This document shows positions 18,297-26,171 of a DNA stretch of 64,000 nt, piece after piece (the first letter of the stretch is position 1; every line of letters starts with the position of its first letter). Below the pieces are notes generated by a model. It made no database searches and was not told the DNA's origin. It saw only the letters and a program-made list of their open reading frames with translations. The position numbers were made by a program, and so were the translations under genes. This DNA comes from Marisediminicola antarctica (lineage in GTDB: Bacteria; Actinomycetota; Actinomycetes; Actinomycetales; Microbacteriaceae): assembly GCF_009930795.1 (NCBI RefSeq), contig NZ_CP017146.1:2728001-2792000 (forward strand), written 5' to 3'.

Positions 18297-19382
18297 TCAG
18301 TCGTCTCTTCCTCGTGGCACTTCGCTGTACTGGGTCGTGGTGGTGGGGAGCAACGGCTTCCCGGAAATGGCATGCTGCAGGCCGCGGATATAACCGAGCG
18401 CGAAGAGCCGGCCGAGCGTTCCGTAGCCGGGCTGGGCGTTATCTTCGCCGTACATCGTTGGAACATGGTCTGGGCGAACGGGGCCATCGAATCCGGCAGA
18501 CTCGTACGCGCTCAGGCACGCGGCTAGATCGGTGGGGCCGTCGTCGTGGAACGTTTCCACAAAGTCGTCGGCGGTCCCCGCGACATCCCGCAAATGAACG
18601 AAGGCGATGGCGCCGCGCGCTCCGAATTCGGAGATCAGGGAGGGCAGGTCGTCGGTCATCAGTGCGAAGTTGCCTTGGCACAGGGTGATGGCGTTCGCCG
18701 GGCTGGGAGAGAGGTCGAGCACGCGGCGGAAGGAGTCAACAGAACTCATTATCCTGGGCACGCCACGAACCACGGGCAGCGGTGGGTCGTCAGGATGCAG
18801 CGCGAGCCGCACGCCCGCACTTTCCGCCACCGGGACGATCTCCGCGAGGAAATAGGCGAACGCACTCCACATATACTCCGCGCGCGCATCCGCTGCCCCA
18901 TCGATCGCCGGCAACGACGACTCCTCGGCCCGCCGGAAACCGGTGACGAGGGCGCGGCCGCGGGAGCGCACCGTCGTGCTCGTTCGTGCCCAGCTGGAGA
19001 GCGCCATCCAGTTGTAACAGAGGGTGGTCACTCCGAGTCGTCCCATGGCCTCGATCTGGGCGGCGAGGTGATCGAGCTGCTCGTCGCGACCGGGCAGGCC
19101 CAGGCGAACCAGGTCGAGCGGAGGTGTGTCTTCGACCGCGACCACAGTGAGCTCGTGCTCCGCGTACAGCTCCAGATACCTGTGAATCGATGCTTCGCTC
19201 CAGGGCGCGGAATCCCCGCGGGAGACCGGTCGGAGCGGGTCGCCAGCTCCAACGGACTGGAACATCCGCTGGTCTTGCTCTCCCCCGTCGAGCAGCGTGA
19301 CGACGGAGTCGACCCCGCACTGTTTCACGAGGCGCCAGAGCGCACTCGGCCGCGGCGAAAGCAGTTCGGTCAGGGTCATCAT
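18297..19382 (-). CDS. uxuA: Mannonate dehydratase-family protein (UxuA-like)
   Basis: A 361-aa protein with the UxuA TIM-barrel hallmarks: LCYNWM, a metal-binding LALHPDDPP, GNFALM, FVHLRDV and RPDHVPTMYGE. UxuA dehydrates D-mannonate to 2-keto-3-deoxygluconate in hexuronate breakdown using Mn2+ or Fe2+. The family consensus near the fourth motif is HFRDV and here it reads HLRDV. Its start overlaps the SDR stop (ATGA at 19382-19379). It sits beside an FAH-type hydrolase and two SDRs rather than uxaC, uxaB or kdgK/kdgA, so it may act on another aldonic acid. The locus also encodes a second, unrelated mannonate-dehydratase fold (26172). Confidence 0.83.
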   Translation of the reverse strand: MMTLTELLSPRPSALWRLVKQCGVDSVVTLLDGGEQDQRMFQSVGAGDPLRPVSRGDSAPWSEASIHRYLELYAEHELTVVAVEDTPPLDLVRLGLPGRDEQLDHLAAQIEAMGRLGVTTLCYNWMALSSWARTSTTVRSRGRALVTGFRRAEESSLPAIDGAADARAEYMWSAFAYFLAEIVPVAESAGVRLALHPDDPPLPVVRGVPRIMSSVDSFRRVLDLSPSPANAITLCQGNFALMTDDLPSLISEFGARGAIAFVHLRDVAGTADDFVETFHDDGPTDLAACLSAYESAGFDGPVRPDHVPTMYGEDNAQPGYGTLGRLFALGYIRGLQHAISGKPLLPTTTTQYSEVPRGRDD

Positions 19383-20194
19383 CGTGAACCCGCATCCGGC
19401 TCGGGAAGGGCCGCGGCCAACCGTGACAACAACCCGCCGTCGACGCGGACGTCGTCGCCACTGACGAAGCTCGCCCTCGGACTGGCAAGGAATGAGACGA
19501 CCGCGCCAACCTCTGCCGGCGTGGCCACTCGCCCGAGCGGGTGGGCGGTGCCCCAGTTACGCACAAGTTTCTCGATGGCGTCGGGATCCTCGGTGAAACG
19601 GGCTGCGGCCGCCCGCAGCATTGGCGTGTCAACGGAGCCCGGACTGACGCTGTTCACTCGCACCCCGTGCGGTCCCTCGTCCACTGCCATTGCACGGGCG
19701 AGGGCGAGAAGTGCTCCCTTGCTCGCCGCGTAAGCCGGCACACCGGCCTGGCTCGCCGTTGCCTGCACGGAGGAGACGATGACCACGCTTCCGGTGGCGC
19801 TCATCCGGATGAACGGAAGGGCATAGTGGGCGGCGAGAAAAACGCCTGTCACGTTGGTGTCGAAGACCTCCGCCCATCCTTCCGCGCTCGTCTCCACGAC
19901 GTCGCCGTACCACTGGATGCCCGCGGACGTCACGAGGGTGTCGAGACCGCCAAACTCATCGAGGGCCAGTTCAACCGCCCGTTCAGAGGTCTGCGCCAGC
20001 CCGATGGGGCCGGCCGTTGCGACAGCCCTGCGCCCGAACCGCCGAATCTCGTCGGCCACAGATTCGGCCTGATCGTGGACGAGGCCGTGAACGACAACGG
20101 ACGCCCCTTGCTCCGCAAGCTCGGGCGCGACGCCCCTACCAATGCCGCTGGACCCGCCGGTGACGAGCGCGACGCGCCCCGCGTGCTCAGTCAT
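19379..20194 (-). CDS. Short-chain dehydrogenase/reductase
   Basis: A 271-aa classical SDR: TGGSSGIG nucleotide motif near residue 13, VTSAG in place of NNAG, VSSVQAT with the catalytic serine, YAASK with the catalytic tyrosine and lysine, and a C-terminal VDGG. ATG at 20194 is chosen because it overlaps the mutarotase stop; the frame runs open further upstream but without family similarity. It is probably an NAD(P)-dependent sugar 1-dehydrogenase or ketose/aldonate reductase of the operon. The VTSAG variant is uncommon and may slightly alter the cofactor site. Confidence 0.85.
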   Translation of the reverse strand: MTEHAGRVALVTGGSSGIGRGVAPELAEQGASVVVHGLVHDQAESVADEIRRFGRRAVATAGPIGLAQTSERAVELALDEFGGLDTLVTSAGIQWYGDVVETSAEGWAEVFDTNVTGVFLAAHYALPFIRMSATGSVVIVSSVQATASQAGVPAYAASKGALLALARAMAVDEGPHGVRVNSVSPGSVDTPMLRAAAARFTEDPDAIEKLVRNWGTAHPLGRVATPAEVGAVVSFLASPRASFVSGDDVRVDGGLLSRLAAALPEPDAGSR

Positions 20195-21159
20195 CGCGTT
20201 CCGCTTTCGTCGAGGATTTCGATGGAGGTGGAGAGCGAGATCGCCTGTTGGGCGTCGAGAACGATCCCCGGCGTGCGTTGCGGCCCGCTCGTCGGTGTGC
20301 TCGACGGCTCGATCGCGATGGTGCGGGCACGTCCGAACCAGGGGAAGGTCGGGGTCGAGTTGAGTTCTTCCCACAGCCACGTGAAGGGGAGCTCCGCGGC
20401 GTCCCACGTGACCCGCGCCGCGATGCCCAGATCGTGGTTCGAGAGTTGCACCCATCGATCAGCGAAGTCGCTCAACCATCCGAACACCAGCGGGTTCGTG
20501 GCATCCCGACCGAGAACGCTCAGGTCAACCGGGTCCCGGTCGCCGAAGTCACCAGTCGGCCACGGTGTCCCCGAAGGGCCCGCGGCACCGAAGGTTTCCG
20601 GGTCGGGGTGGAATCTGCCGGCGCCGGTCGTCAGCCGCACGTCCCCCTCCAGGATCGGCCCGCCAAAGGCAGGGTGGCTGCAGTAGTCGAACTCCAGCCG
20701 CTGGTTGCTCAGATTCTGCAGCTCGTCAGAGACCGTAATCCTGGCGCCGTCGAGCGCAACGCTGCGCCTCACTCGGAGGGGTATGGTGAACAGCTCCGAC
20801 TCGAGCGCGACGTTAGCGGACGAGCGCGAGGTAACCCGCCACGGTGCCGTAGACGTCTCGCCGTGGAATCCGACCTCGGCGCCACCGATGACCCGAGGGG
20901 CACCCGGGTTCGGGCAGATGATTTGCCAGCCACCCCGGTACTGCTCCATCCAGATGGAGGTCGAGTCGGTGCCCACGGGTGCCACGGCGCCCGCGCGTAT
21001 CGAATCGGCGCGCTCGCGCCACGGGGTCGAGAAGAAAACGTCGATGCCGCTGGCCGCGTGGGTGAGCTCGAGGATGTCGGCGCCACGACCCGGATCGAGG
21101 CACGCGGTGATGCTCCCATTGGACAGGACGACCTCATCCGCTGATCCATTCGACGCCAT
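20191..21159 (-). CDS. Aldose 1-epimerase-like mutarotase
   Basis: A 322-aa protein of the galactose-mutarotase-like beta-sandwich fold. It has GRGADILELTHAASGIDVFF near the N-terminus, a conserved YCSHPAFGG segment (the HP.F motif of the fold carries a catalytic histidine) and a late LWEELNSTPTFPWFGRARTIAIEP segment with the acidic residue expected as base. The start at 21159 has GAGAGG eight bases upstream; an ATG at 21177 overlapping the permease stop is possible but lacks a spaced ribosome-binding site. It probably converts the anomers of the imported sugar before oxidation. The sequence is far from classical GalM, so the sugar is unknown. Confidence 0.75.
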   Translation of the reverse strand: MASNGSADEVVLSNGSITACLDPGRGADILELTHAASGIDVFFSTPWRERADSIRAGAVAPVGTDSTSIWMEQYRGGWQIICPNPGAPRVIGGAEVGFHGETSTAPWRVTSRSSANVALESELFTIPLRVRRSVALDGARITVSDELQNLSNQRLEFDYCSHPAFGGPILEGDVRLTTGAGRFHPDPETFGAAGPSGTPWPTGDFGDRDPVDLSVLGRDATNPLVFGWLSDFADRWVQLSNHDLGIAARVTWDAAELPFTWLWEELNSTPTFPWFGRARTIAIEPSSTPTSGPQRTPGIVLDAQQAISLSTSIEILDESGTR

Positions 21160-21173
21160 CTGGCTGACCTCTC

Positions 21174-22037
21174 TCATCCCTTGACTGATCCCTGAAGCCC
21201 GTTGATGAAGTACCGCTGCAGCACCACAAAGAGCACGATGATCGGCACGACAATGAGCAGGGATGCCGCCATCACCTGGTTCCACTGCACAACGTTCGAG
21301 GAGAGCAGGGCCTGCAATCCGACCGGCAGTGGATACCGCGACGGGTCGTCGTTGGTGAGGGCGGGAAGCACATACTCGTTCCAGGCCGCGACGAAGTTCA
21401 GCACGGTTACGGTAATGAGCGCCGAGCGGGATAGCGGGAAATAGACCCGCCAGTAGATACCGAACGGCGAGCATCCGTCGAGGACCGCGGCCTCATGCAG
21501 TTCGTAGGGGATGCTCGAAAAGTAGGCACGCAGCAGGATGATCGCGATCGGCGCCGCGCCGTTGACTATCGGCAGCACGACCGCCCAGGGGGTTCCGAGA
21601 AGTCCGAGCTGCTGGTCCAGGATGACGATGGGCAACAGCACCGTCACGCCGGGCACGAACAGGGCCCCGACGAAGATCGCGAACAGCACGCGCTTGAACG
21701 GGAAGTCGAGCACCGCGAATGCATACCCCGCGAGCGGAAAAATGATGAGGATCAGCAGGCACGACAGGCCCGCAATGATCAGGCTGTTGACCAGGAGGGT
21801 CGGAAAGTCGAGCGCATTCCACGTGTCAACAAGAGTGTCGAACGTGGGATTGATGGGAATCGGCCACGGGTTGGTGAGCACCTCGGTGTTCGTCTTGAGA
21901 GAGCCCGACACCATCGTGAGAAACGGGTAAACCGAGAGCAGCGCGTACAGCGCGAAGGCGGCAATGGCCAGAACGGCGGCGACTCGACTGGCGAAGCGCT
22001 TCCGGGGCCTCGCCCGTCTGGTCTTTATCGTGGTCAC
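21174..22037 (-). CDS. Sugar ABC transporter permease (MalG type)
   Basis: A 287-aa inner-membrane protein with six predicted membrane spans and the ATPase-docking EAA loop (HEAAVLDGCSPFGIYWRVYFPL). This matches the CUT1 MalG subfamily. GTG at 22037 overlaps the stop of the first permease (GTGA), showing translational coupling. It pairs with the 22034-22990 permease and the lipoprotein encoded upstream. No ATPase gene is present, as is usual in actinobacteria where one MsiK/MsmX-type ATPase serves many sugar importers. Confidence 0.9.
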   Translation of the reverse strand: MTTIKTRRARPRKRFASRVAAVLAIAAFALYALLSVYPFLTMVSGSLKTNTEVLTNPWPIPINPTFDTLVDTWNALDFPTLLVNSLIIAGLSCLLILIIFPLAGYAFAVLDFPFKRVLFAIFVGALFVPGVTVLLPIVILDQQLGLLGTPWAVVLPIVNGAAPIAIILLRAYFSSIPYELHEAAVLDGCSPFGIYWRVYFPLSRSALITVTVLNFVAAWNEYVLPALTNDDPSRYPLPVGLQALLSSNVVQWNQVMAASLLIVVPIIVLFVVLQRYFINGLQGSVKG

Positions 22038-22990
22038 TGCCTGCTCCTGAGGATTCTGAGGTTGATGACGGCGAGGACGATCGCGACAGCCGCGAGCATC
22101 CATCCGAGCGCGCTCGCGTAGCCCAGGTCGCTCGCCTGATCGAAGGCCAATTGGTAGGTGCGCAGGCTCAGCACCTGCGTGCTGTCGACGGGTCCGCCGT
22201 TTGTCATCAGCAGGAAGACCTGAAAGTTCTGCAGCGCTTCTCTCAGCTGGATGATGATCACGAGCGCCGTTATCGGATTGAGCAGGGGCAGAATCACCGA
22301 CCGCAGAGTGCGAAAGGTGGATGCGCCGTCAACGCGAGCCGCCTCGACCACCGATTCAGGAATTGTCTGCAGTCCTGTCAGATAAAGCAGCATGGCAATC
22401 GGCACGTTCGCCCAAATGAGGACGAACAGAACCGCCGCGAGCGACGTGAACGGGTTGCCGAGAAAGCCGTCCCTCTGAACGAGGGAGGTCAGCCCAAGGC
22501 CCGACAGGATCGCGTTGAGAGACCCGTTGGGCTCGTAGACGAAACGCCAGGCGTAGAAAACGGCGATCCCGGTGGTGACATAGGGCAGGAAGTACACGGT
22601 TCTCAGTAGCGCCCGGAAACGACGAATCGAGTTCAGCAGAACGGCGAGGACGAGGCCGATTGCCGACACCGCGATGGGCAGCACAACCATGACCACGAGC
22701 GTGTTCTGGCTGGCGACGCGCACCGAGGTGGCGAGCGGAGGATTGGCGCCGAGCAGATCCAGATAGTTCTGGATGCCGGTCCAGGTCCAGTTCGGCGAGA
22801 AGCCATTCCACCGAGCGAAGCTCAACGAGAAGCCGTAGACGATGGTGTAAACCCCGAAGACGGCGAAGAGAGCGGCGGCCGGTGCGACGAAGAGAAGGCC
22901 GGTGAAGCGGCCACCCAGGCGGCGGGATGAAGCCCGCCGCCTGGGTGCCGGTGTTCCAGCGCTGGTAACGAGTGCGCGGGAACCGGACAT
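22034..22990 (-). CDS. Sugar ABC transporter permease (MalF type)
   Basis: A 318-aa CUT1 permease. After an Arg-rich cytoplasmic start it shows six membrane segments (first about LLFVAPAAALFAVFG) and an EAA loop (VVEAARVDGASTFRTLRSVILP). ATG at 22990 overlaps the stop of the binding-protein gene (TAATG); the frame is open a few codons further but those would lie inside that gene. It forms the transmembrane channel with the MalG-type permease. Confidence 0.9.
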   Translation of the reverse strand: MSGSRALVTSAGTPAPRRRASSRRLGGRFTGLLFVAPAAALFAVFGVYTIVYGFSLSFARWNGFSPNWTWTGIQNYLDLLGANPPLATSVRVASQNTLVVMVVLPIAVSAIGLVLAVLLNSIRRFRALLRTVYFLPYVTTGIAVFYAWRFVYEPNGSLNAILSGLGLTSLVQRDGFLGNPFTSLAAVLFVLIWANVPIAMLLYLTGLQTIPESVVEAARVDGASTFRTLRSVILPLLNPITALVIIIQLREALQNFQVFLLMTNGGPVDSTQVLSLRTYQLAFDQASDLGYASALGWMLAAVAIVLAVINLRILRSRQ

Positions 22991-24360
22991 TACTTGATCG
23001 CGGCCCAAGCAGCCGTGTAGAGCTCGGTCATTGCGGTTCCGAGGCCATCCGGGTCATCCGTCTTCGCTGGCAGGTTCGTCAGGAGCACCGAAGCGTCATG
23101 AAGAACCGTTCCAGCGGGCTGCGCCGAGAAGTCGTTCGGTGCGAAGGACTCGTCACCCGTCGTCGTCGCGATAACGGAGACCAGCTGCTTGAGCAGCGGG
23201 TCGGAAAGCTCCGACTCTGGGATCGCCGTGGCGGGCAGGTCGAGCGCGGTCGATGCGAAGAGCGCGGCACCTTCGACGCTGGTCAGGTACTTCAGGAAGC
23301 TGATCGCCTCGTCCTGGTGCTTGCTCGTGTTGGTGACAGCGCCGCTGATCAGCGGGCTGGCCGGGTAGGCGATCGACTTGATCTCGCCCTCTGCCGACGG
23401 CGGAACCGGGAAGACCGAAATGTCACTGGCGTCGACACCGAAGGTCGTCAGCGACGACAGGGTGAAGGTTCCACCGACATCCCACGCTGCTGAACCGTCA
23501 GCGAACGCCTGGTCTGCCTGGTCGATGCCGAGCGAGAGCACACCTGGCGCCCACAGCGGTGAGAGCTGGTCGTACAGCTTCAGCGTCTCAACGCTCTCGG
23601 CCGAGTCCCACGCGGGGGTCTGGTCGACCGAGTCGCGCCCGTAGAACGCGTCCTTGCCGAGGTAGGCGTATGCCATCGGGCGGTACAGCCAGAAGAGGCC
23701 GGTCTCGGGCACGGAAAGCCCGGTCACGAGTCCGCCCGTTGCGGCGTCCTTCTCGACCGTGGCGGTCATCGACTCAACCCACTCTTCCCAGGTCTTCGGA
23801 GGCGTGGACGAGTCAACGCCCGCCGCTTCGAGCAGGGACTTGCGAGCGAAAACGACGCCCGGGGTGCCGGCGAGGAAGGGAATCGAGTAGAAGTTGCCGG
23901 CCTTGAGATCCTTGAGCGTCGTGGTGGGATCGTCGCCCGAGTTGTCGATCTGGGTCTGCGTGAGGGCTGCGGCCTCGACGATGCCCGGCAGGAACTGGGT
24001 CTGCCAGTCTTCATCGAAGTTCTCACTGAGGTCCTTGATGATTCCCGCTTGCGCGAGCTTCCAGTCCTCGCCCTGGCTGTGGACCGAGAGCACGTCGGGA
24101 AGAGTGCCGGCTTTCGCAGCGCTCTGAATCTTCGTGGCGTAGGCATCGTCCGGGGTGTAGACGCTGACCTTCACCTTCATGTCGTTTTCGGCGCCCCACG
24201 CCTCGCCAACAGCTTCGAGGGCTTCGACCTCTGACTGCTTGAATGTCCAGACGGTGAGGGTTTCCTCGGATGAGGCGCCTCCACCGGTGCTGCACGCCGC
24301 GAGTGCGGAGATGGTGGCAAGCACGGTGATGGCTGCCACGGCTTTAAGTGATCGCTTCAT
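22990..24360 (-). CDS. Sugar-binding lipoprotein of an ABC importer
   Basis: A 456-aa extracellular solute-binding protein (family 1). A lipoprotein signal peptide ends in the lipobox LAAC with Cys23, followed by a Gly/Ser linker and the mature start TLTVWTFKQSE. Later blocks typical of the family are GIIKDLSENF, FLAGTPGVVFARKSLLEAAG and the aromatic-rich sugar-cleft region PETGLFWLYRPMAYAYLG. The start at 24360 (MKRSLK) is preferred over 24375 since it gives a compact signal peptide. It is the first gene of the transport-catabolic operon, led by a promoter at 24406-24433. Confidence 0.9.
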   Translation of the reverse strand: MKRSLKAVAAITVLATISALAACSTGGGASSEETLTVWTFKQSEVEALEAVGEAWGAENDMKVKVSVYTPDDAYATKIQSAAKAGTLPDVLSVHSQGEDWKLAQAGIIKDLSENFDEDWQTQFLPGIVEAAALTQTQIDNSGDDPTTTLKDLKAGNFYSIPFLAGTPGVVFARKSLLEAAGVDSSTPPKTWEEWVESMTATVEKDAATGGLVTGLSVPETGLFWLYRPMAYAYLGKDAFYGRDSVDQTPAWDSAESVETLKLYDQLSPLWAPGVLSLGIDQADQAFADGSAAWDVGGTFTLSSLTTFGVDASDISVFPVPPSAEGEIKSIAYPASPLISGAVTNTSKHQDEAISFLKYLTSVEGAALFASTALDLPATAIPESELSDPLLKQLVSVIATTTGDESFAPNDFSAQPAGTVLHDASVLLTNLPAKTDDPDGLGTAMTELYTAAWAAIK

Positions 24361-24379
24361 TGCAACCTCGTTCATGTAG

Positions 24380-24397
24380 GGGAACGGTACTATTCCC
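24380..24397. promoter_or_regulatory. Inverted repeat before the importer operon (possible IclR operator)
   Basis: GGGAA (24380-24384) and TTCCC (24393-24397) face each other across eight bases, just downstream of the predicted start of transcription and 20 bp before the binding-protein start codon. IclR-family operators are short imperfect palindromes in this position, and an iclR-type gene is adjacent. The assignment is inferred. Confidence 0.45.
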
Positions 24398-24405
24398 TCG
24401 TGAAT

Positions 24406-24433
24406 GCTATACAGCCCGAGGCGTCGGAGTCAA
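24406..24433 (-). promoter_or_regulatory. Sigma-70-like promoter of the importer/catabolic operon
   Basis: On the minus strand TTGACT (24433-24428) and TATAGC (24411-24406) are separated by 16 bp and point towards the binding-protein gene, whose start is 46 bp beyond. It lies in the 105-bp gap after the IclR gene. Confidence 0.6.
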
Positions 24434-24465
24434 CCCGCTGATTATTAATTCAGCAGTGTGAACGA

Positions 24466-25239
24466 TTACACCGCGACGAGCGCGGCATCCCGGTCCTCGT
24501 ACGACGCCACCGCACTCAGGAGCGTCGACACGACGTGCTTCTGGAACTCGGCATCCAGACGCGCGAGCGGCACCGAGCAGCTGATCGCATGGGTGCGTGG
24601 CCCGGTCGTGCCGAGAGCCGCCGCGAAGCACCGCACGCCCTCGGTGCTTTCCTGCTCGTCGATCGCGTAGCCGCGGGATCGCGTTGCCTGCAGGTCGGCC
24701 GCGAAGGCCTCGGTGTCCACTATCGTGTGCGGAGTCAGCTTCTTGAGTGGCAGAAGCAGGTGACTGCCGACGGCCTCCGGCGCGAGTTCGGCGAGGAGCA
24801 CCTTCCCGAGTGCCGTCGCGTAGGCGGGAAGCCTCACGCCAACGCCGGAGACGAGCCTTAGGGAGTGGCGGGCGGCACGCTTCGCCAGATAGACGATGTC
24901 GGGGCCGTCGAGCGATCCGAGGTGGACGGTCTCTCCCAGTTCGAGCGACATCGTGTCGAGCATCTTCGCAGTCGCAGCGACGAAGCCGTCCCGTGCGAGA
25001 TACGACGCCCCGACGGTGAGCGCGTGCGGGCCGATCCAATAGCGCATCCCGCTCTCATCAGGTTGAACCCAACCCCGAGTCTGCATGGTGCGTAGGAGTC
25101 CGTGGAGGCTGCTCTTCGGGATGCTGAGGGACTTCGCGATGTCGGCCAGCGACTGCGGCTCGGCAGTGGCCGCCAGGTGTTCGAGGATGCTCAGTGCGCG
25201 GTCCGCGGATTTCACCGAGCCTGTTGCATCATCAGCCAT
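24466..25239 (-). CDS. IclR-family transcriptional regulator
   Basis: A 257-aa regulator. A winged helix-turn-helix (about residues 10-65; ALSILEHLAATAEPQSLADI and IPKSSLHGLLRTM) is followed by the IclR effector domain (GLETVHLGSLDG-like segment, SGVGVRLPAYATALGKVLLAEL, RGYAIDEQESTEGVRCFAA). IclR proteins sense small aromatic or sugar-acid ligands and repress or activate neighbouring catabolic genes. Its start overlaps the end of the NAD-dependent epimerase gene by 8 nt. The importer operon starts just downstream, with an inverted repeat at its promoter, and is the likely target. Confidence 0.9.
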   Translation of the reverse strand: MADDATGSVKSADRALSILEHLAATAEPQSLADIAKSLSIPKSSLHGLLRTMQTRGWVQPDESGMRYWIGPHALTVGASYLARDGFVAATAKMLDTMSLELGETVHLGSLDGPDIVYLAKRAARHSLRLVSGVGVRLPAYATALGKVLLAELAPEAVGSHLLLPLKKLTPHTIVDTEAFAADLQATRSRGYAIDEQESTEGVRCFAAALGTTGPRTHAISCSVPLARLDAEFQKHVVSTLLSAVASYEDRDAALVAV

Positions 25240-26158
25240 GAGATCCGTCCCTTTCAGTGGTCCCCACGGAAGAGTCCGGCGCGCTCGCGGGGTGGTGCAC
25301 GAAGTGCCTTGCCGTAAAACCTATCTCCTCGGTCGCGCGCCGTGTTGAATACGGCTCGCGCTCCTGGTGGGCAGGTACGTCGTTGGAAAATTCGGGGTGC
25401 CACTCCCCCAACAGCTGGCTCAGCGGCGGATCGAGAAGCAGGTCCGGCGCAACGATGTTCATCGCCGTCCATCCCCGCACGGGCGCGGCGTTTACCGCGC
25501 GCAGCGCCAGCTCGCACGCCCTGGCCGCGTCACGCAGGTCTAGGTACGCCCACAGTTCTTTCGCCGACTGAGCGGCCTGATCGGGCTTCGTCTCGGCCGC
25601 GAGCTTGGTCGCCTCGATGATCTCCATGGTTTGCGTAAACGGAAACCTCAGCGACGCTATCGACATATTCCACCGACGCGAGGCCATCCGAGCGATTGCT
25701 TCGTCGGTTTCCTTGCTGAGTGAATACCCCTCGGTCGGTCGAAGGGAGTGCTCCTCGGTGATGGGCACTTCGAGCGGGCTCATGAGCTCCGCCGACCACG
25801 CCATCCCGAGAATGGAGATGCTCGACGCGACAACCGCGGAGCGGACCCCAGCGGACCCGGCCGCTTCCAGCACCGCGATGGTCATCAGGGAGTTCGCAAT
25901 CAGGAGCTCGCGGGCAGTGCGGCCGCCCGGGTGCGGCACCGCCGCCAGGTGCAGGACGGAGTCGACTCCGCCCATCAGCGTCTCCAGAAGCTCAACGTCT
26001 CCGGCATCCCCGACGACCTCCCGGAGTCCCGGGACGTTCTCCGGCGACAGCTGTGACGGGCTCCGCAGAATCGACACGACGTCGTGCCCGCTCTCCAGCA
26101 GGTGCGCGACGGCCGCGCGCCCGATGAGTCCGGCTCCGCCGGTTACGAGTAATCGCAT
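25232..26158 (-). CDS. NAD-dependent epimerase/dehydratase-family protein
   Basis: A 308-aa extended SDR. The N-terminal VTGGAGLIGRA gives the NAD-binding GxxGxxG, followed by DAGDVELLETLMGGVDSVLHLAA. The catalytic YSLSK (Y-x-x-x-K) is in EGYSLSKETDE, with the serine of SSISILG upstream. The group includes uronate dehydrogenases, which oxidise hexuronates to aldarolactones, as well as sugar epimerases. It lies 13 bp after the RspA/ManD-type gene and overlaps the IclR gene. A sugar 1-dehydrogenase role would suit the locus but cannot be read from the sequence. Confidence 0.8.
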   Translation of the reverse strand: MRLLVTGGAGLIGRAAVAHLLESGHDVVSILRSPSQLSPENVPGLREVVGDAGDVELLETLMGGVDSVLHLAAVPHPGGRTARELLIANSLMTIAVLEAAGSAGVRSAVVASSISILGMAWSAELMSPLEVPITEEHSLRPTEGYSLSKETDEAIARMASRRWNMSIASLRFPFTQTMEIIEATKLAAETKPDQAAQSAKELWAYLDLRDAARACELALRAVNAAPVRGWTAMNIVAPDLLLDPPLSQLLGEWHPEFSNDVPAHQEREPYSTRRATEEIGFTARHFVHHPASAPDSSVGTTERDGSHG

Positions 26159-26171
26159 GGTAGCTCCGTCG

